DNA from: Actinomadura macrotermitis
GTDB taxonomy: Bacteria; Actinomycetota; Actinomycetes; Streptosporangiales; Streptosporangiaceae
Direction of reading: 5' to 3'
DNA length: 64,000 nucleotides
Assembly (NCBI RefSeq): GCF_009604375.1
Contig: NZ_WEGH01000006.1
Coordinates: 62,001-126,000 of the forward strand
Shown here: piece after piece, positions 49,248 to 57,343 of the stretch
Layout of the letters: every line of letters begins with the position of its first letter
Numbering within the stretch: the first letter of the stretch is position 1
Translations under genes and position numbers: made by a program
Notes under the pieces: model-generated
Told to the model about the DNA's origin: nothing
Seen by the model: the letters and a program-made list of their open reading frames with translations, nothing else
Database searches by the model: none

Positions 49248-51575
49248 TCACGGCTCGGAGCGGCGGGCGGACCAGGCGGCGATCTGGGCGCGGGAGGTGA
49301 AGCCGAGCTTGGCCAGGATGTGCTCGACATGGGAGTCGGCGGTGCGCTTGGCGATGACCAGGCGCGCGGCGATCTCCCGGTTGGTCAGGCCCTGCGCGAC
49401 CAGCCCGGCGATCTCCAGCTCGCGCGGCGTCAGCGGGTTCCCGTCCCCCTCGGCGCCCTCCTCCGCCGGCCCCGGGTCGGGCAGCTCGCCGAGCGCCTCG
49501 GCGACCGCCAGGTCCATGTCGAGCCGCAGCCCCGCCTCGTAGGTCTCCCGGTAGGCCTGCTCGCCGACCGCCTCGCGCGTCTGCTGCTCGTACACCTCGC
49601 GCAGCACGCCGTGCTGGGGGCCGAACAGCGTCGTGCCGGTGAAGTTGCGCAGCCGGTCGGCGACGGCGAACATCCGGATCGCGGCCGGGGCGTCGCCGAG
49701 GGTGGCCAGGCAGGCCGCGCTCATGTCCAGCGCGAGGGCGATGCCGAGCCGGTCGCCGAGCTCGCGCTTGACGCGCAGCCCCTCGTGCAGGTCCGGGCGG
49801 GCCTGCTCGGCCTGGTCGCCGAGGACCCGGGTGAGGCCGCGCACGCAGAGCGCGTAAGAGCGGCACCACAGCTCGCCGTCGGCCTCGGTCGCCTTGACGG
49901 CGCGCGCGGCGTGCTCCAGCGCGCCCTCGGTCCGGCCCGCCAGCATGCACGCGACGGCCAGGAACACCTCGGTGACCGGGACCAGCACGTCGGCGGTGCC
50001 GGCCCGGCCGTGCAGCCCGGCCGCCTCGGCCAGCAGCCCGCCGGCGCCGTCCAGGTCGCCGGCGAACAGGGCGGCGACGCCCTGCGCCTCGCGGATGTAG
50101 CCGAGCCCGGCGGTGTCGCCGGCGGCCACCGCGCGCTCCTCGGCGCGCCCGGTCATCGCGGCGGCGCCGTCCAGGTCGCCCTGCATGGACGCGGCGAGCC
50201 CGGCCAGCGCGAGCAGCTCGGTGCCCCGCGGGCCGGGCAGCTCGCGGGTCTGCAGGATGCGCCGGTACCAGTGCCGGATCTCGCCGATCATGCCCTGCAG
50301 CGCCAGCAGCCGGCCCACCCCGAGGCTGATCGTCATCAGCGCGTCGTCGGACCCGGCGGTCAGCGCGTGCTCCATCAGCGCGCGGATGTTGGGCTGCTCG
50401 TAGCGGAACCAGCGCAGCCAGCGCGGCTGCGCGCCGGTGCCGAGCTCGGCGCGGGCCTGCTCGATCCGGCCGGCGTAGTAGCCGAACGCCCGGTCCCGGA
50501 TCGTCTCGGCGGCGCCCGCCCGCTCCAGCAGCTCGGCGCCGTACTCGCGGATGGTGTCGAGCATCCGGTACCGGGCCGTGCCATCGTGGTCGGCGCGCAG
50601 CACGATCGACTTGGCCACCAGGCCCGCGAGCAGCTCGTAGACCCGCGCGGCGGGCAGGTCGGCGTCCGCGCAGACGTGCTCGGCGCCCTCCAGGTCGAAG
50701 TCGCCGGCGAACACCGACAGCCGCGCCCACAGCGTCCGCTCGCCGCGCGAGCAGAGCTCGTGGCTCCAGTCGATCGCGGCCTGCAGCGTCTGGTGCCGGG
50801 GCATCGTGGTGCGCATGGCGCGCACGTGCAGCACCCGGCGGTCGAGCCGGTCGACGATCTGCTCGACCGACAGCGCGCGCAGCTGGACCGCGGCCAGCTC
50901 CAGCGCGAGCGGGATGCCGTCCAGCCGGTGGCAGAGCAGCGCGACGGCGCCGTGGTTGGCGGGGGTGACGGTCCAGCCGGGCACGACGGCGGCGGCGCGC
51001 TCGGCGAACAGCGTCACCGACTCGCACGGCTCGGCGCCGTCGTAGCGGTCGGGGATGGGGCTGGCCAGCGGCGCCACGACCAGGGTGTGCTCGCCCGCGA
51101 CGTCCAGCGGCTGCCGGCTGGTGACCAGCACGCGCAGGTCGGGGGCGTTGCGCAGCAGCACCTCGGCGAGCAGCGCGCACGCGTCGACCAGGTGCTCGCA
51201 GGTGTCCAGCACCAGCAGCAGGCTGAGCTCGGCGAGGCGGCCGACCAGGTCGTCCAGCGCGGCGACGTGGTCGGTGTCGGGCAGGCCGAGCGCCTCGCCG
51301 ACGGCCTGCGGCAGCAGCAGCGGGTCGCGCAGCGCGGCCAGGTCGACGAAGCAGACCCCGGCGGGGAAGCGGTCGGCCAGGCCGTCCGCCGCGCGCACCG
51401 CGAGCCGCGTCTTGCCGACGCCGCCCGGGCCGGTCAGCGTGACCAGGCGGCACCGGTCGAACAGCCGCCCGATCTGCTCGAGCTCCTCATCGCGGCCCAC
51501 GAAGCTGGTCAGCTGCGCCGGCAGCCTCCCCGACCGTCGTTCCAGGCTTTGTAGGGACACCGCCGCCTCTGCCAT
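49248..51575 (-). CDS. Large LuxR-family regulator with ATPase domain
   Basis: A 775-residue regulator of the AfsR/LAL-like type. Residues 20-330 form an NB-ARC/AAA-type ATPase (Walker A LTGPGGVGKTRLA; VLDTCEHLVDACA; LLCHRLDGIPLALELAA). A TPR-like helical region covers about 400-690, and a LuxR-type helix-turn-helix is at the end (PLTPRELEIAGLVAQGLTNREIAARLVIAKRTADSHVEHIL). Such proteins hydrolyse or bind ATP to switch on secondary-metabolism or stress genes. No target is identifiable. It is convergent with atpB and lies on the opposite strand; its upstream neighbour in the same direction is the TDT transporter gene, 24 bp away. Confidence 0.9.
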   Translation of the reverse strand: MAEAAVSLQSLERRSGRLPAQLTSFVGRDEELEQIGRLFDRCRLVTLTGPGGVGKTRLAVRAADGLADRFPAGVCFVDLAALRDPLLLPQAVGEALGLPDTDHVAALDDLVGRLAELSLLLVLDTCEHLVDACALLAEVLLRNAPDLRVLVTSRQPLDVAGEHTLVVAPLASPIPDRYDGAEPCESVTLFAERAAAVVPGWTVTPANHGAVALLCHRLDGIPLALELAAVQLRALSVEQIVDRLDRRVLHVRAMRTTMPRHQTLQAAIDWSHELCSRGERTLWARLSVFAGDFDLEGAEHVCADADLPAARVYELLAGLVAKSIVLRADHDGTARYRMLDTIREYGAELLERAGAAETIRDRAFGYYAGRIEQARAELGTGAQPRWLRWFRYEQPNIRALMEHALTAGSDDALMTISLGVGRLLALQGMIGEIRHWYRRILQTRELPGPRGTELLALAGLAASMQGDLDGAAAMTGRAEERAVAAGDTAGLGYIREAQGVAALFAGDLDGAGGLLAEAAGLHGRAGTADVLVPVTEVFLAVACMLAGRTEGALEHAARAVKATEADGELWCRSYALCVRGLTRVLGDQAEQARPDLHEGLRVKRELGDRLGIALALDMSAACLATLGDAPAAIRMFAVADRLRNFTGTTLFGPQHGVLREVYEQQTREAVGEQAYRETYEAGLRLDMDLAVAEALGELPDPGPAEEGAEGDGNPLTPRELEIAGLVAQGLTNREIAARLVIAKRTADSHVEHILAKLGFTSRAQIAAWSARRSEP

Positions 51576-51599
51576 CTCCCACCGGCCGGAACCGGTGCA

Positions 51600-52703
51600 T
51601 CATCGGGGGACGTCAGCCAGCATGTTACCCGCCCTTGAACGGCTTGCAACCATTCCCTTACCCCCCGCATCCGCCGGGCGGCGGGCGATCAGGCGCACCG
51701 TGCGGGCCGCCGCGACCGTCCAGGCCGCGGCCAGCAGCAGGTAGAGGACGGCCGCCACCACGGTGAACACGGTGAGGCCGGTCAGCCGGGCGAGCCCGGC
51801 GGCGCCGGTGACACAGGTGCCGACCGGGAACGTCCACGCCCACCACGTCATCGCGAACGGCATCCCCCGGCGCAGCGCGCGGACGTTCACCGCGGCGGCC
51901 GTGACGAGCCAGAGCAGCGCGAACCCCATGACGGGCACGCCGTACAGGACGGCGAAGACCCGCAGCGCCGGGGCGTAGGGGCCGGCGACGCCCGCGAACT
52001 GGACGGCGGCGGTGACCGACTGGCCGAGCGGCCCGAGCACCAGGAACAGCGCCGGCGTCAGCGTGACCGGGGCGAGCTCGTGGTGCAGCAGCCGCGACCA
52101 CACGACCGGCAGCAGGACCAGGGTGGCGAGCAGGCTCGCGCCGAACATGGCCTGGCAGCCGAACAGCATCGTCGTGCGGGCCTGCCCGGCAGGCAGGTAC
52201 GGGACCAGCGCGGGGCCGGTCGCCGCCGCGACCATCGGCGCGACGAGCGGCAGCAGCCAGGTCGGGTCGGCGCTGCCGGGCCGTATCTCGTGGCCGGTCA
52301 ACATCAGGTACGGCAGCCCGGCGGCGACGGCGAGCGCGTACAGGGTGCCGGCCGTCCACAGCGCGGCCGCGGCGACGACCGCGGCGCGGGCGCCGAGCAC
52401 GTCCGGGCCGAGGAGGAGCGTGCCGTATCCGACCGCGAGCAGCGCCATCGGCGGGCAGCCGTAGAAGACGGCCGTCGCCGGGTTCCGCCAGAGCTGCTCG
52501 GCCGCCACGTCGCGGTGCCGCGTCAGGTGGACGGCGCGGGCGGCGGCGACCGCGAGCAGCGCCGCGACCGACAGCGCCCAGAACACGACCGCGAAGGCGC
52601 GCCGGCCCGGGACGTCCACCGGCAGGGCGTTCGCGGCGTTCGCCATGATCGCGGTGCCCATGACGCTCGCGTACCAGTTGGGGCCGAAGGTGCGGATCAG
52701 CAT
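51600..52703 (-). CDS. TDT-family transporter (tellurite-resistance/dicarboxylate, SLAC1-type)
   Basis: A 367-residue membrane protein with about ten hydrophobic helices. The N-terminal FGPNWYASVMGTAIMANA motif and the LMLTGHEIRPGSADPTWLLPLVAPMVAAATG segment are typical of the voltage-dependent anion channel/TDT family, whose members export C4-dicarboxylates, sulfite or tellurite-related anions. ATG 52703 is chosen because the conserved N-terminus begins there; the open frame extends upstream. It is divergent from a LysR regulator across 70 bp with a LysR-type box, so regulation by it is likely. Confidence 0.87.
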   Translation of the reverse strand: MLIRTFGPNWYASVMGTAIMANAANALPVDVPGRRAFAVVFWALSVAALLAVAAARAVHLTRHRDVAAEQLWRNPATAVFYGCPPMALLAVGYGTLLLGPDVLGARAAVVAAAALWTAGTLYALAVAAGLPYLMLTGHEIRPGSADPTWLLPLVAPMVAAATGPALVPYLPAGQARTTMLFGCQAMFGASLLATLVLLPVVWSRLLHHELAPVTLTPALFLVLGPLGQSVTAAVQFAGVAGPYAPALRVFAVLYGVPVMGFALLWLVTAAAVNVRALRRGMPFAMTWWAWTFPVGTCVTGAAGLARLTGLTVFTVVAAVLYLLLAAAWTVAAARTVRLIARRPADAGGKGMVASRSRAGNMLADVPR

Positions 52704-52760
52704 GCCCCCAGCCTGGGCGGCGGGAGGCCGGGCCGGTAGCCGCCGCGGATCTATGAGGGC

Positions 52761-52775
52761 ATAAGGTCGGCTTAT
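52761..52775. promoter_or_regulatory. LysR-type box overlapping the lysR start
   Basis: ATAAG-GTCGG-CTTAT is a perfect palindrome with the T-N11-A core, and TATG-AGGG-CATA (52752-52763) is a second adjoining dyad. The first covers the ATG at 52774, so binding should repress lysR itself while acting on the divergent transporter gene. Confidence 0.6.
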
Positions 52776-53700
52776 GTCCGTGGCGCGACGCGTCCCCGAT
52801 CTGGGCGCGCTGGAACTGCTGCTCGCCGTCGTCCGGCTCGGCAGCGTGGGCCGCGCGGCGGCCGAGCTCGGCGTCACCCAGCCCGCCGCCAGCGCCCGCA
52901 TCCGCTCGATGGAGCGCCAGCTCGGGGTGGCGCTGCTGGAGCGCTCCCCGCGCGGGTCGCGGCCGACCGAGGCCGGCACGCTCGTCGCGGGCTGGGCGCA
53001 GCAGGTGCTGGACGCCGCGCAGGCCCTGGACGCCGGGATCGGCGCGCTGCGCGAGCGGCGCGACGGGCGGCTGCGGGTCGTCGCCAGCATGACCGTCGCC
53101 GAGTACCTGATGCCGAGCTGGCTCGTCGCGCTGCACGAGACCCACCCCGGGACGGCGGTGACGCTGCGCACCGCCAACTCCGCGGCCGTCGCCGAGGTGG
53201 TGCGCGGCGGCGACGCCGACCTGGGGTTCGTGGAGGGCACCCGGACGCCCGCCGGGCTGAACGGCACCGTCGTGGCGGCCGACCGGCTCGTCGTGGCCGT
53301 CGCGCCCCGGCACCGCTGGGCGCGCCGCCGCGGCGGCGTGACCGGCGCCGAGCTCGCCGCCACCCCGCTGATCCTGCGCGAGGAGGGGTCGGGCACCCGC
53401 GAGGTGCTGGACCGGGCCCTCGCCGCCTACGGCGGGACGGCGCCGCCCGCGCTGCAGCTCGGCTCGACCACCGCGCTGAAGGCCGCGGCGGTGTCGGGCG
53501 CCGGTCCGGTCGTGGTCAGCGAGCTGGCGGTCGCCGACGAGCTCGCGGGCGGCCGGCTGGTCGCGGTCCCGGTGCCGGAACTGGACCTGCGCCGCCCGCT
53601 GCGCGCCGTCTGGCCCGCCGGGCAGCGGCCCGCCGGCCCCGCCCGCGACCTGCTCGCGCTGACCCGGCGCGGGCAGCCCGCCGGACCTTCGCAGCAGTGA
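52774..53700 (+). CDS. LysR-family transcriptional regulator
   Basis: A 308-residue regulator. The HTH covers residues 8-65 (LGALELLLAVVRLGSVGRAAAELGVTQPAASARIRSMERQLG, seen in parts), followed by the two-lobed effector-binding fold (RVVASMTVAEYLMPSWL; ADLGFVEG; LILREEGSGTREVLDRAL; the STTALKAAAVSGAGPVVVSELAV segment). The ATG has AAGG 7 nt upstream. The HTH, the divergent transporter and the palindromic box suggest it controls the TDT exporter in response to a small anion, as with CysB/CbbR-like relatives. Confidence 0.92.
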   Translation: MSVARRVPDLGALELLLAVVRLGSVGRAAAELGVTQPAASARIRSMERQLGVALLERSPRGSRPTEAGTLVAGWAQQVLDAAQALDAGIGALRERRDGRLRVVASMTVAEYLMPSWLVALHETHPGTAVTLRTANSAAVAEVVRGGDADLGFVEGTRTPAGLNGTVVAADRLVVAVAPRHRWARRRGGVTGAELAATPLILREEGSGTREVLDRALAAYGGTAPPALQLGSTTALKAAAVSGAGPVVVSELAVADELAGGRLVAVPVPELDLRRPLRAVWPAGQRPAGPARDLLALTRRGQPAGPSQQ

Positions 53701-53736
53701 TGACCGGCCCGATCTTTCACGGGCCGCCGGAGGGGA

Positions 53737-54552
53737 ATGCTGGCTTACATGATCGGAGAACACGTGCTGGCCGGCTACACGCCCGACGCCGGCGGACAGG
53801 AGGCGCTCGCCCTGGCCCGGGCCGTCGTCGCGCTCACCGGCGGCCGGCTGACGATCGGGCACGTCCACCCGCCGGACCGCCCCGCCGCCGCCGGCGAGTC
53901 GCTGACGCTGCTGGAGCAGGCCGCCGCCCGCTTGGACGGCGAGCCCGCCGAGCTGGTCTCGCACGAGGGCCGCGGCGTCGGGCGCGGCCTGTCCACCCTC
54001 GCCAGCCGGGTCGGCGCCGACCTCATCGTGATCGGGTCGCCGCCCGGCGGGGCGCACCACCGCATCGCCGTCGGCACCGCCGCCGACCACCTGCTGCACT
54101 CGGCGACCGAGGCCGTCATGGTGACCCCGGCCGGGTACGCCCCGCCCGAGCGGCTGGAGCGCATCACCGTCATGTACGTCGACCGCCCGCAGTGCGAGGA
54201 GGCCGTCATGCGCGCCGCCGTCGCGGCGCACATGCTCGGCGCGACGCTGCGCCTGGTCACCCTCGCCATGCCCGGCGACCCCGCCGGACGGCTCCGCGAC
54301 GACCTCGCCCTCGCCATCCGGCTCGCCCTGGACTCCGCGCCGCTGACCGCCGAGGACGTCACCGCCGAACTCGGCGAGGGCGACGACGTCGCGGGCGCGC
54401 TGGCCGACCTCGGCTGGGTCGCGGGCGACCTGCTGGTCTGCGCGAGCAGCGAGGACGCCGCCGCGCACCGGGTGTTCATCGGCGAGGTGGCGCTGAAGGC
54501 GCTGCGGGCCGCGAGCTGCCCCGTCGCCGTCCTGCCCAGGGGCTACTCATGA
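53737..54552 (+). CDS. Universal stress protein, tandem UspA-type domains
   Basis: A 271-residue cytoplasmic protein with two UspA-like halves (about 1-130 and 145-271). The first half keeps the ATP-binding signature (LIVIGSPPGG, then VGTAADHLLHSATEAVMVTP); the second is more diverged (LLVCASSEDAAAHRVFIGEVALKALRAASCPVAVLP). Start is uncertain: ATG 53737 lies too close to GGAGGGG, while ATG 53749 (MIGEHVLAGYTP) begins the first strand and has the better spacing. Proteins of this kind are induced by starvation or hypoxia. No partner gene is adjacent apart from the LysR gene on the same strand. Confidence 0.8.
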   Translation: MLAYMIGEHVLAGYTPDAGGQEALALARAVVALTGGRLTIGHVHPPDRPAAAGESLTLLEQAAARLDGEPAELVSHEGRGVGRGLSTLASRVGADLIVIGSPPGGAHHRIAVGTAADHLLHSATEAVMVTPAGYAPPERLERITVMYVDRPQCEEAVMRAAVAAHMLGATLRLVTLAMPGDPAGRLRDDLALAIRLALDSAPLTAEDVTAELGEGDDVAGALADLGWVAGDLLVCASSEDAAAHRVFIGEVALKALRAASCPVAVLPRGYS

Positions 54553-54610
54553 CATGGCCCATCCGGTACCCGCCCTCATAGCCCGAATCGACCGCTTCCA
54601 TCCCGATCAC

Positions 54611-54640
54611 TTGCCTCCGGCTCTTTACCTCGATTACATT
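54611..54640 (+). promoter_or_regulatory. Promoter of the CHAP-domain gene
   Basis: TTGCCT (54611-54616) and TACATT (54635-54640) are separated by 18 bp in a locally AT-richer stretch, about 95 bp upstream of ATG 54737. Confidence 0.5.
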
Positions 54641-54736
54641 CGCCCGAGACCGGAACGTGACCTCACGGGAAGGTGCACGTATCCGCTGGGGCCGGGCTCC
54701 CGCCCGCACCAGGAGAGGCTGCAGGGGGAGCGCGTC

Positions 54737-55756
54737 ATGGACCCGATCGGTAAGAAGCTGCTCGACATCGCCACCAAGGAACTCGGGTACTCCGAGAAGG
54801 GCGACGGCTACACCAAGTACGGCGACTGGTACGCCAAGAACATCGACGCCGACCACGACGACTACTTCGTCACCGCGCCCTGGTGCGACATGTTCCTCGC
54901 CTGGGCCGCCGACAAGGCCGGCGTCGCCGACCAGGCCGGGCAGTTCGCCTCCACCATCGACCACGCCAAGTGGTTCCAGAAGCAGGGCGCGCTCGACCAC
55001 CGCCCCGAGCCCGGCGCCATCGTCTTCTTCGACTGGTCCGGCTCGCACGACCTGGACCAGATCGACCACGTCGGCATCATCGAGAAGATCGACTCCGACG
55101 GCACCCTGCACACCCTCGAGGCCAACTCCGGCGACGAGCTCGTCCGCAAGACCCGCACCATGGACCAGGTCGCCGCGGTCGCGCACCCCGGCCAGGTGCG
55201 GGTCGAGCAGAAGTACACGCCCAAGCACGCCGGGCCCCCGCCGCGCATCGAGCACCTCACCGACTCCCCCGTGTCCGCCGCGCAGGCCCAGCAGCCCGCA
55301 CGCCAGGAGCACAAGGAGGCCCCCTCCCCCGCGCTGCCGTCGCAGGAGGCCGTCCTCACCAGCGCCCTCGCGCTCGTGCTCTGCGGGACCGTCGCGCTCG
55401 CCGCCGGCCGCGCCACCGCCGCCAAGGCGCCGACCTCCCCGCCCATCCGGGTCCGCAAGCGCGGCAAGCACCACCGCCCCGCCACGCCCGTCCAGCTGCC
55501 CGCCGACGTCAGCGTCGCCGACCTGGAGTCGGCCGGCTCGGAGACCACCCTCATGCCGGCGCTGTCGCTGGCCGCCGCGCACGCGGCCGAGGACCGCGAG
55601 TTCTGGGGCCGCATCGCCCACCTGAAGGAGGACGAGGAGCTGGCGTTCTGGGACGACCTGCACTCGGCGGTCGCCACCGACCCCCGCCCCGCCGGGGCCC
55701 GGCAGGCCGCCGCCACGGACGCCGCCGAGTACGCAACCACTCCGGAATTCCGCTAG
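54737..55756 (+). CDS. CHAP-domain (amidase/peptidase-like) membrane protein
   Basis: A 339-residue protein. ATG 54737 is chosen for GGGGGAG 7 nt upstream. Residues 1-155 form a CHAP domain: catalytic Cys in APWCDMFLAW, His in DHVGIIEK and Asn in EANSGD, as in cell-wall amidases or endopeptidases. There is no N-terminal signal, which is unusual for such enzymes. One membrane helix (VLTSALALVLCGTVALAAG, near 205-223) follows, and the C-terminal 100 residues are charged and low in hydrophobicity. Its stop codon TAG is part of the -10 box of the following tRNA-Gly gene. The topology is unresolved. Confidence 0.8.
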   Translation: MDPIGKKLLDIATKELGYSEKGDGYTKYGDWYAKNIDADHDDYFVTAPWCDMFLAWAADKAGVADQAGQFASTIDHAKWFQKQGALDHRPEPGAIVFFDWSGSHDLDQIDHVGIIEKIDSDGTLHTLEANSGDELVRKTRTMDQVAAVAHPGQVRVEQKYTPKHAGPPPRIEHLTDSPVSAAQAQQPARQEHKEAPSPALPSQEAVLTSALALVLCGTVALAAGRATAAKAPTSPPIRVRKRGKHHRPATPVQLPADVSVADLESAGSETTLMPALSLAAAHAAEDREFWGRIAHLKEDEELAFWDDLHSAVATDPRPAGARQAAATDAAEYATTPEFR

Positions 55757-55759
55757 AGT
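55754..55759 (+). promoter_or_regulatory. -10 box (TAGAGT) of the first tRNA-Gly, overlapping a stop codon
   Basis: TAGAGT sits at the same distance (55 bp) from the tRNA as in the second copy (56705-56710), each with a (T/A)CGCA -35-like block 18 bp upstream. Here the TAG of the -10 box is also the stop codon of the CHAP-domain gene. Confidence 0.65.
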
Positions 55760-55814
55760 TGTCCATGTCGCCGCGAGGGACCGCCCCCCAGGGAACCGGC
55801 CCCGAGCAGCGCAG

Positions 55815-55886
55815 GCGGAAGTGGCTCAGTGGTAGAGCATCACCTTGCCAAGGTGAGGGTCGCGGGTTCGAATCCCGTCTTCCGCT
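55815..55886 (+). tRNA. tRNA-Gly (anticodon GCC)
   Basis: A full cloverleaf is readable: acceptor arms GCGGAAG/CTTCCGC, D arm with GGCTCAGTGGTAGAGC, anticodon stem CACCTT-GCC-AAGGTG, T arm GGGTTCGAATCCC, discriminator T. No CCA is encoded after it. It is 72 nt long. Confidence 0.96.
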
Positions 55887-55925
55887 CTGAGAGGCCCTTG
55901 TGCACAGCCAGGCGGTCTTGTTTCT

Positions 55926-55996
55926 GGTGGAGTGGCCGAGAGGCGAGGCAACGGCCTGCAAAGCCGTGTACACGGGTTCAAATCCCGTCTCCACCT
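55926..55996 (+). tRNA. tRNA-Cys (anticodon GCA)
   Basis: Acceptor GGTGGAG pairs with CTCCACC. The anticodon loop CCT-GCA-AAG lies in the stem CGGC/GCCG, and the T arm is GGGTTCAAATCCC, with discriminator T. It follows tRNA-Gly by 39 bp and has no promoter of its own, so the cluster is probably one transcript. Confidence 0.96.
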
Positions 55997-56027
55997 CCAC
56001 GCCGACCGCCCCGGTGGTCGGTAGCAC

Positions 56028-56099
56028 GGACGATTAGCTCAGCGGGAGAGCGCTTCCCTGACACGGAAGAGGTCACTGGTTCAATCCCAGTATCGTCCA
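56028..56099 (+). tRNA. tRNA-Val (anticodon GAC)
   Basis: Acceptor GGACGAT pairs with ATCGTCC. The anticodon stem is CTTCC/GGAAG with loop containing GAC, and the T arm is TGGTTCAATCCCA, with discriminator A. It is the third gene of the Gly-Cys-Val cluster common in actinomycetes. Confidence 0.96.
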
Positions 56100-56107
56100 C
56101 GCGAGTC

Positions 56108-56149
56108 GGGCCATCATGGTCGGTGCAGCTGCACCTTCCCTGATGGCCC
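56108..56149 (+). terminator. Hairpin after the tRNA cluster
   Basis: GGGCCATCA (56108-56116) pairs with TGATGGCCC (56141-56149), and the loop itself contains the palindrome GGTGCAGCTGCACC (56122-56135), giving a two-tier structure. It follows tRNA-Val by 8 bp. Confidence 0.75.
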
Positions 56150-56698
56150 GCAGTGCTTTCCGGGGGGACGACCCCCCGAGCCCCCCGGTGTGGGGGCTCC
56201 GCCCCACGCCCCCGCGCGCGGGCTGAGGTCCGCGTTCTTCCGCGGCCGAGCCTCCGGCCTGCGTCTCCGTTCTGATGGTCTGAGCCTTCGTTGATCGTCC
56301 GCTCTCTGACACTGACACGGGCACGAGGGACAGAGATCCAGCGGTTGCTATTGCGGCTCTGTCGGCACACTCGTCACACCGGCCTCGGTCGACACGGTCC
56401 TATTCGCAGAACGGTCTCGGGCCGTATCTGATCCTGCAGTGCGGGAAGGCGAACTAGAACGTGCGCGCTCTGCCGTGAATGCTCGGCAGTGCGGGCTACA
56501 GTCAACCGCCGGCGCCTCTACCTGGCCCGGCCCTTCGCGTCTCTCCAGCGCGAACAGCTGCGTCAGGGACCTGCTCGACAAGTGGTGACACGGCGACGAC
56601 CTGCCGTTTTCCCCGGAGCGACGGAAAGCGGTGATCTGAATCCCTTTGCACCTTTCGGGGGGCCGGCGGCCGGTGTCGAGTGCGCATCCGCCTCGAAG
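56150..56698. other. Gap between tRNA cluster and second tRNA-Gly, no gene seen
   Basis: This stretch carries GC hairpins (GGGGGG-ACGA-CCCCCC at 56162-56177; GAGCCCCC/GGGGGCTC at 56178-56199), then about 480 bp without a believable coding frame: no ribosome site, no actinomycete codon bias and no recognisable product. It may be eroded DNA. Confidence 0.6.
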
Positions 56699-56765
56699 TT
56701 CCGCTAGAGTTGTCCATGTCGCCGCGAGGGACCGCCCCGAAGGGGAACGGGACCGAGCAGCACAT

Positions 56766-56837
56766 GCGGAAGTGGCTCAGGGGTAGAGCATCACCTTGCC
56801 AAGGTGAGGGTCGCGGGTTCAAATCCCGTCTTCCGCT
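56766..56837 (+). tRNA. tRNA-Gly (anticodon GCC), duplicate copy with CCA end
   Basis: Nearly identical to the tRNA-Gly at 55815: acceptor GCGGAAG/CTTCCGC, anticodon GCC, T arm GGGTTCAAATCCC. Differences are one base in the D loop (GGGG in place of GTGG) and one in the T loop. The discriminator T is followed by an encoded CCA (56838-56840), which the first copy lacks. Upstream promoter and leader are also duplicated. Confidence 0.96.
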
Positions 56838-56845
56838 CCACACAG

Positions 56846-56877
56846 AAAGGCCCTCGTCCTTCGGGACGGGGGCCTTT
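56846..56877 (+). terminator. Rho-independent terminator of the second tRNA-Gly
   Basis: AAAGGCCCTCGTCC and GGACGGGGGCCTTT form a stem around a TTCG tetraloop, ending in a T-tract. It is directly behind the tRNA. Confidence 0.85.
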
Positions 56878-56928
56878 CGCGTTGCCGGGCGCCGATACGG
56901 CCCCACCGCAAAAGTTGCCTCGATCCGC

Positions 56929-56944
56929 TGTGATGTAGATCACA
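56929..56944. promoter_or_regulatory. CRP/GlxR-type site 1
   Basis: TGTGATGTAGATCACA matches the CRP-family consensus TGTGA-N6-TCACA perfectly. It lies about 415 bp upstream of the Stealth gene, in a gene-free region. Confidence 0.7.
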
Positions 56945-57071
56945 GGAACGTTCAGGCGGCGTTCAGCCGGCCTTCATGATCCATTCAATTTCGGACGAAC
57001 GGTCCCATCCGGCGCCATAAGCCCCTTATTTCCTTCCCGACGAGAAGGAACTCGATAGGTCGCAAGCGCGC

Positions 57072-57087
57072 TGTGATCTGCATCACA
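57072..57087. promoter_or_regulatory. CRP/GlxR-type site 2
   Basis: TGTGATCTGCATCACA is again a perfect consensus match, and its arms extend to GCGCTGTGAT/ATCACAGCGC (10 bp each). It is the strongest of the three sites, about 270 bp upstream of the Stealth gene. Confidence 0.75.
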
Positions 57088-57247
57088 GCGCAGATCCGTA
57101 CCCATGACCGCCATTCCAGACGTCATTATTTATCGACCCCGCCTTCTTGGCGGAGCGTCACTCTCGGCATTCTTTTCGCGACTCCCCGCCCGAAAAGAAG
57201 AAGAGAGCATGGCTCTGACCTGCTGTTTTGTCGTCATGAGCACGCAC

Positions 57248-57263
57248 TGTGATGCACATCACC
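57248..57263. promoter_or_regulatory. CRP/GlxR-type site 3 with downstream -10
   Basis: TGTGATGCACATCACC differs from consensus at the last base. A -10-like TACAGA lies at 57289-57294, so the site is centred about 45 bp upstream of the likely transcription start, a position typical for activation. The Stealth gene begins at 57344. Confidence 0.65.
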
Positions 57264-57343
57264 GAAATTGGTAAGGGTCTGCGGACAATACAGAGTGAGC
57301 GTTTTCGGTGTCGGCCGAGACTCATCACATTCAGGAGCAGCGT

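Noticed and set aside
55754..56840. tRNA-flanked genomic island
   Set aside because: Gly duplication hints at an integration event, but no integrase, att repeat at the tRNA 3' end alone, or cargo gene is present between the copies.
56502..56906. Minus-strand frame giving a product with GRRDLNPRPSPWQG
   Set aside because: This is the well-known false translation of a tRNA-Gly gene read backwards.
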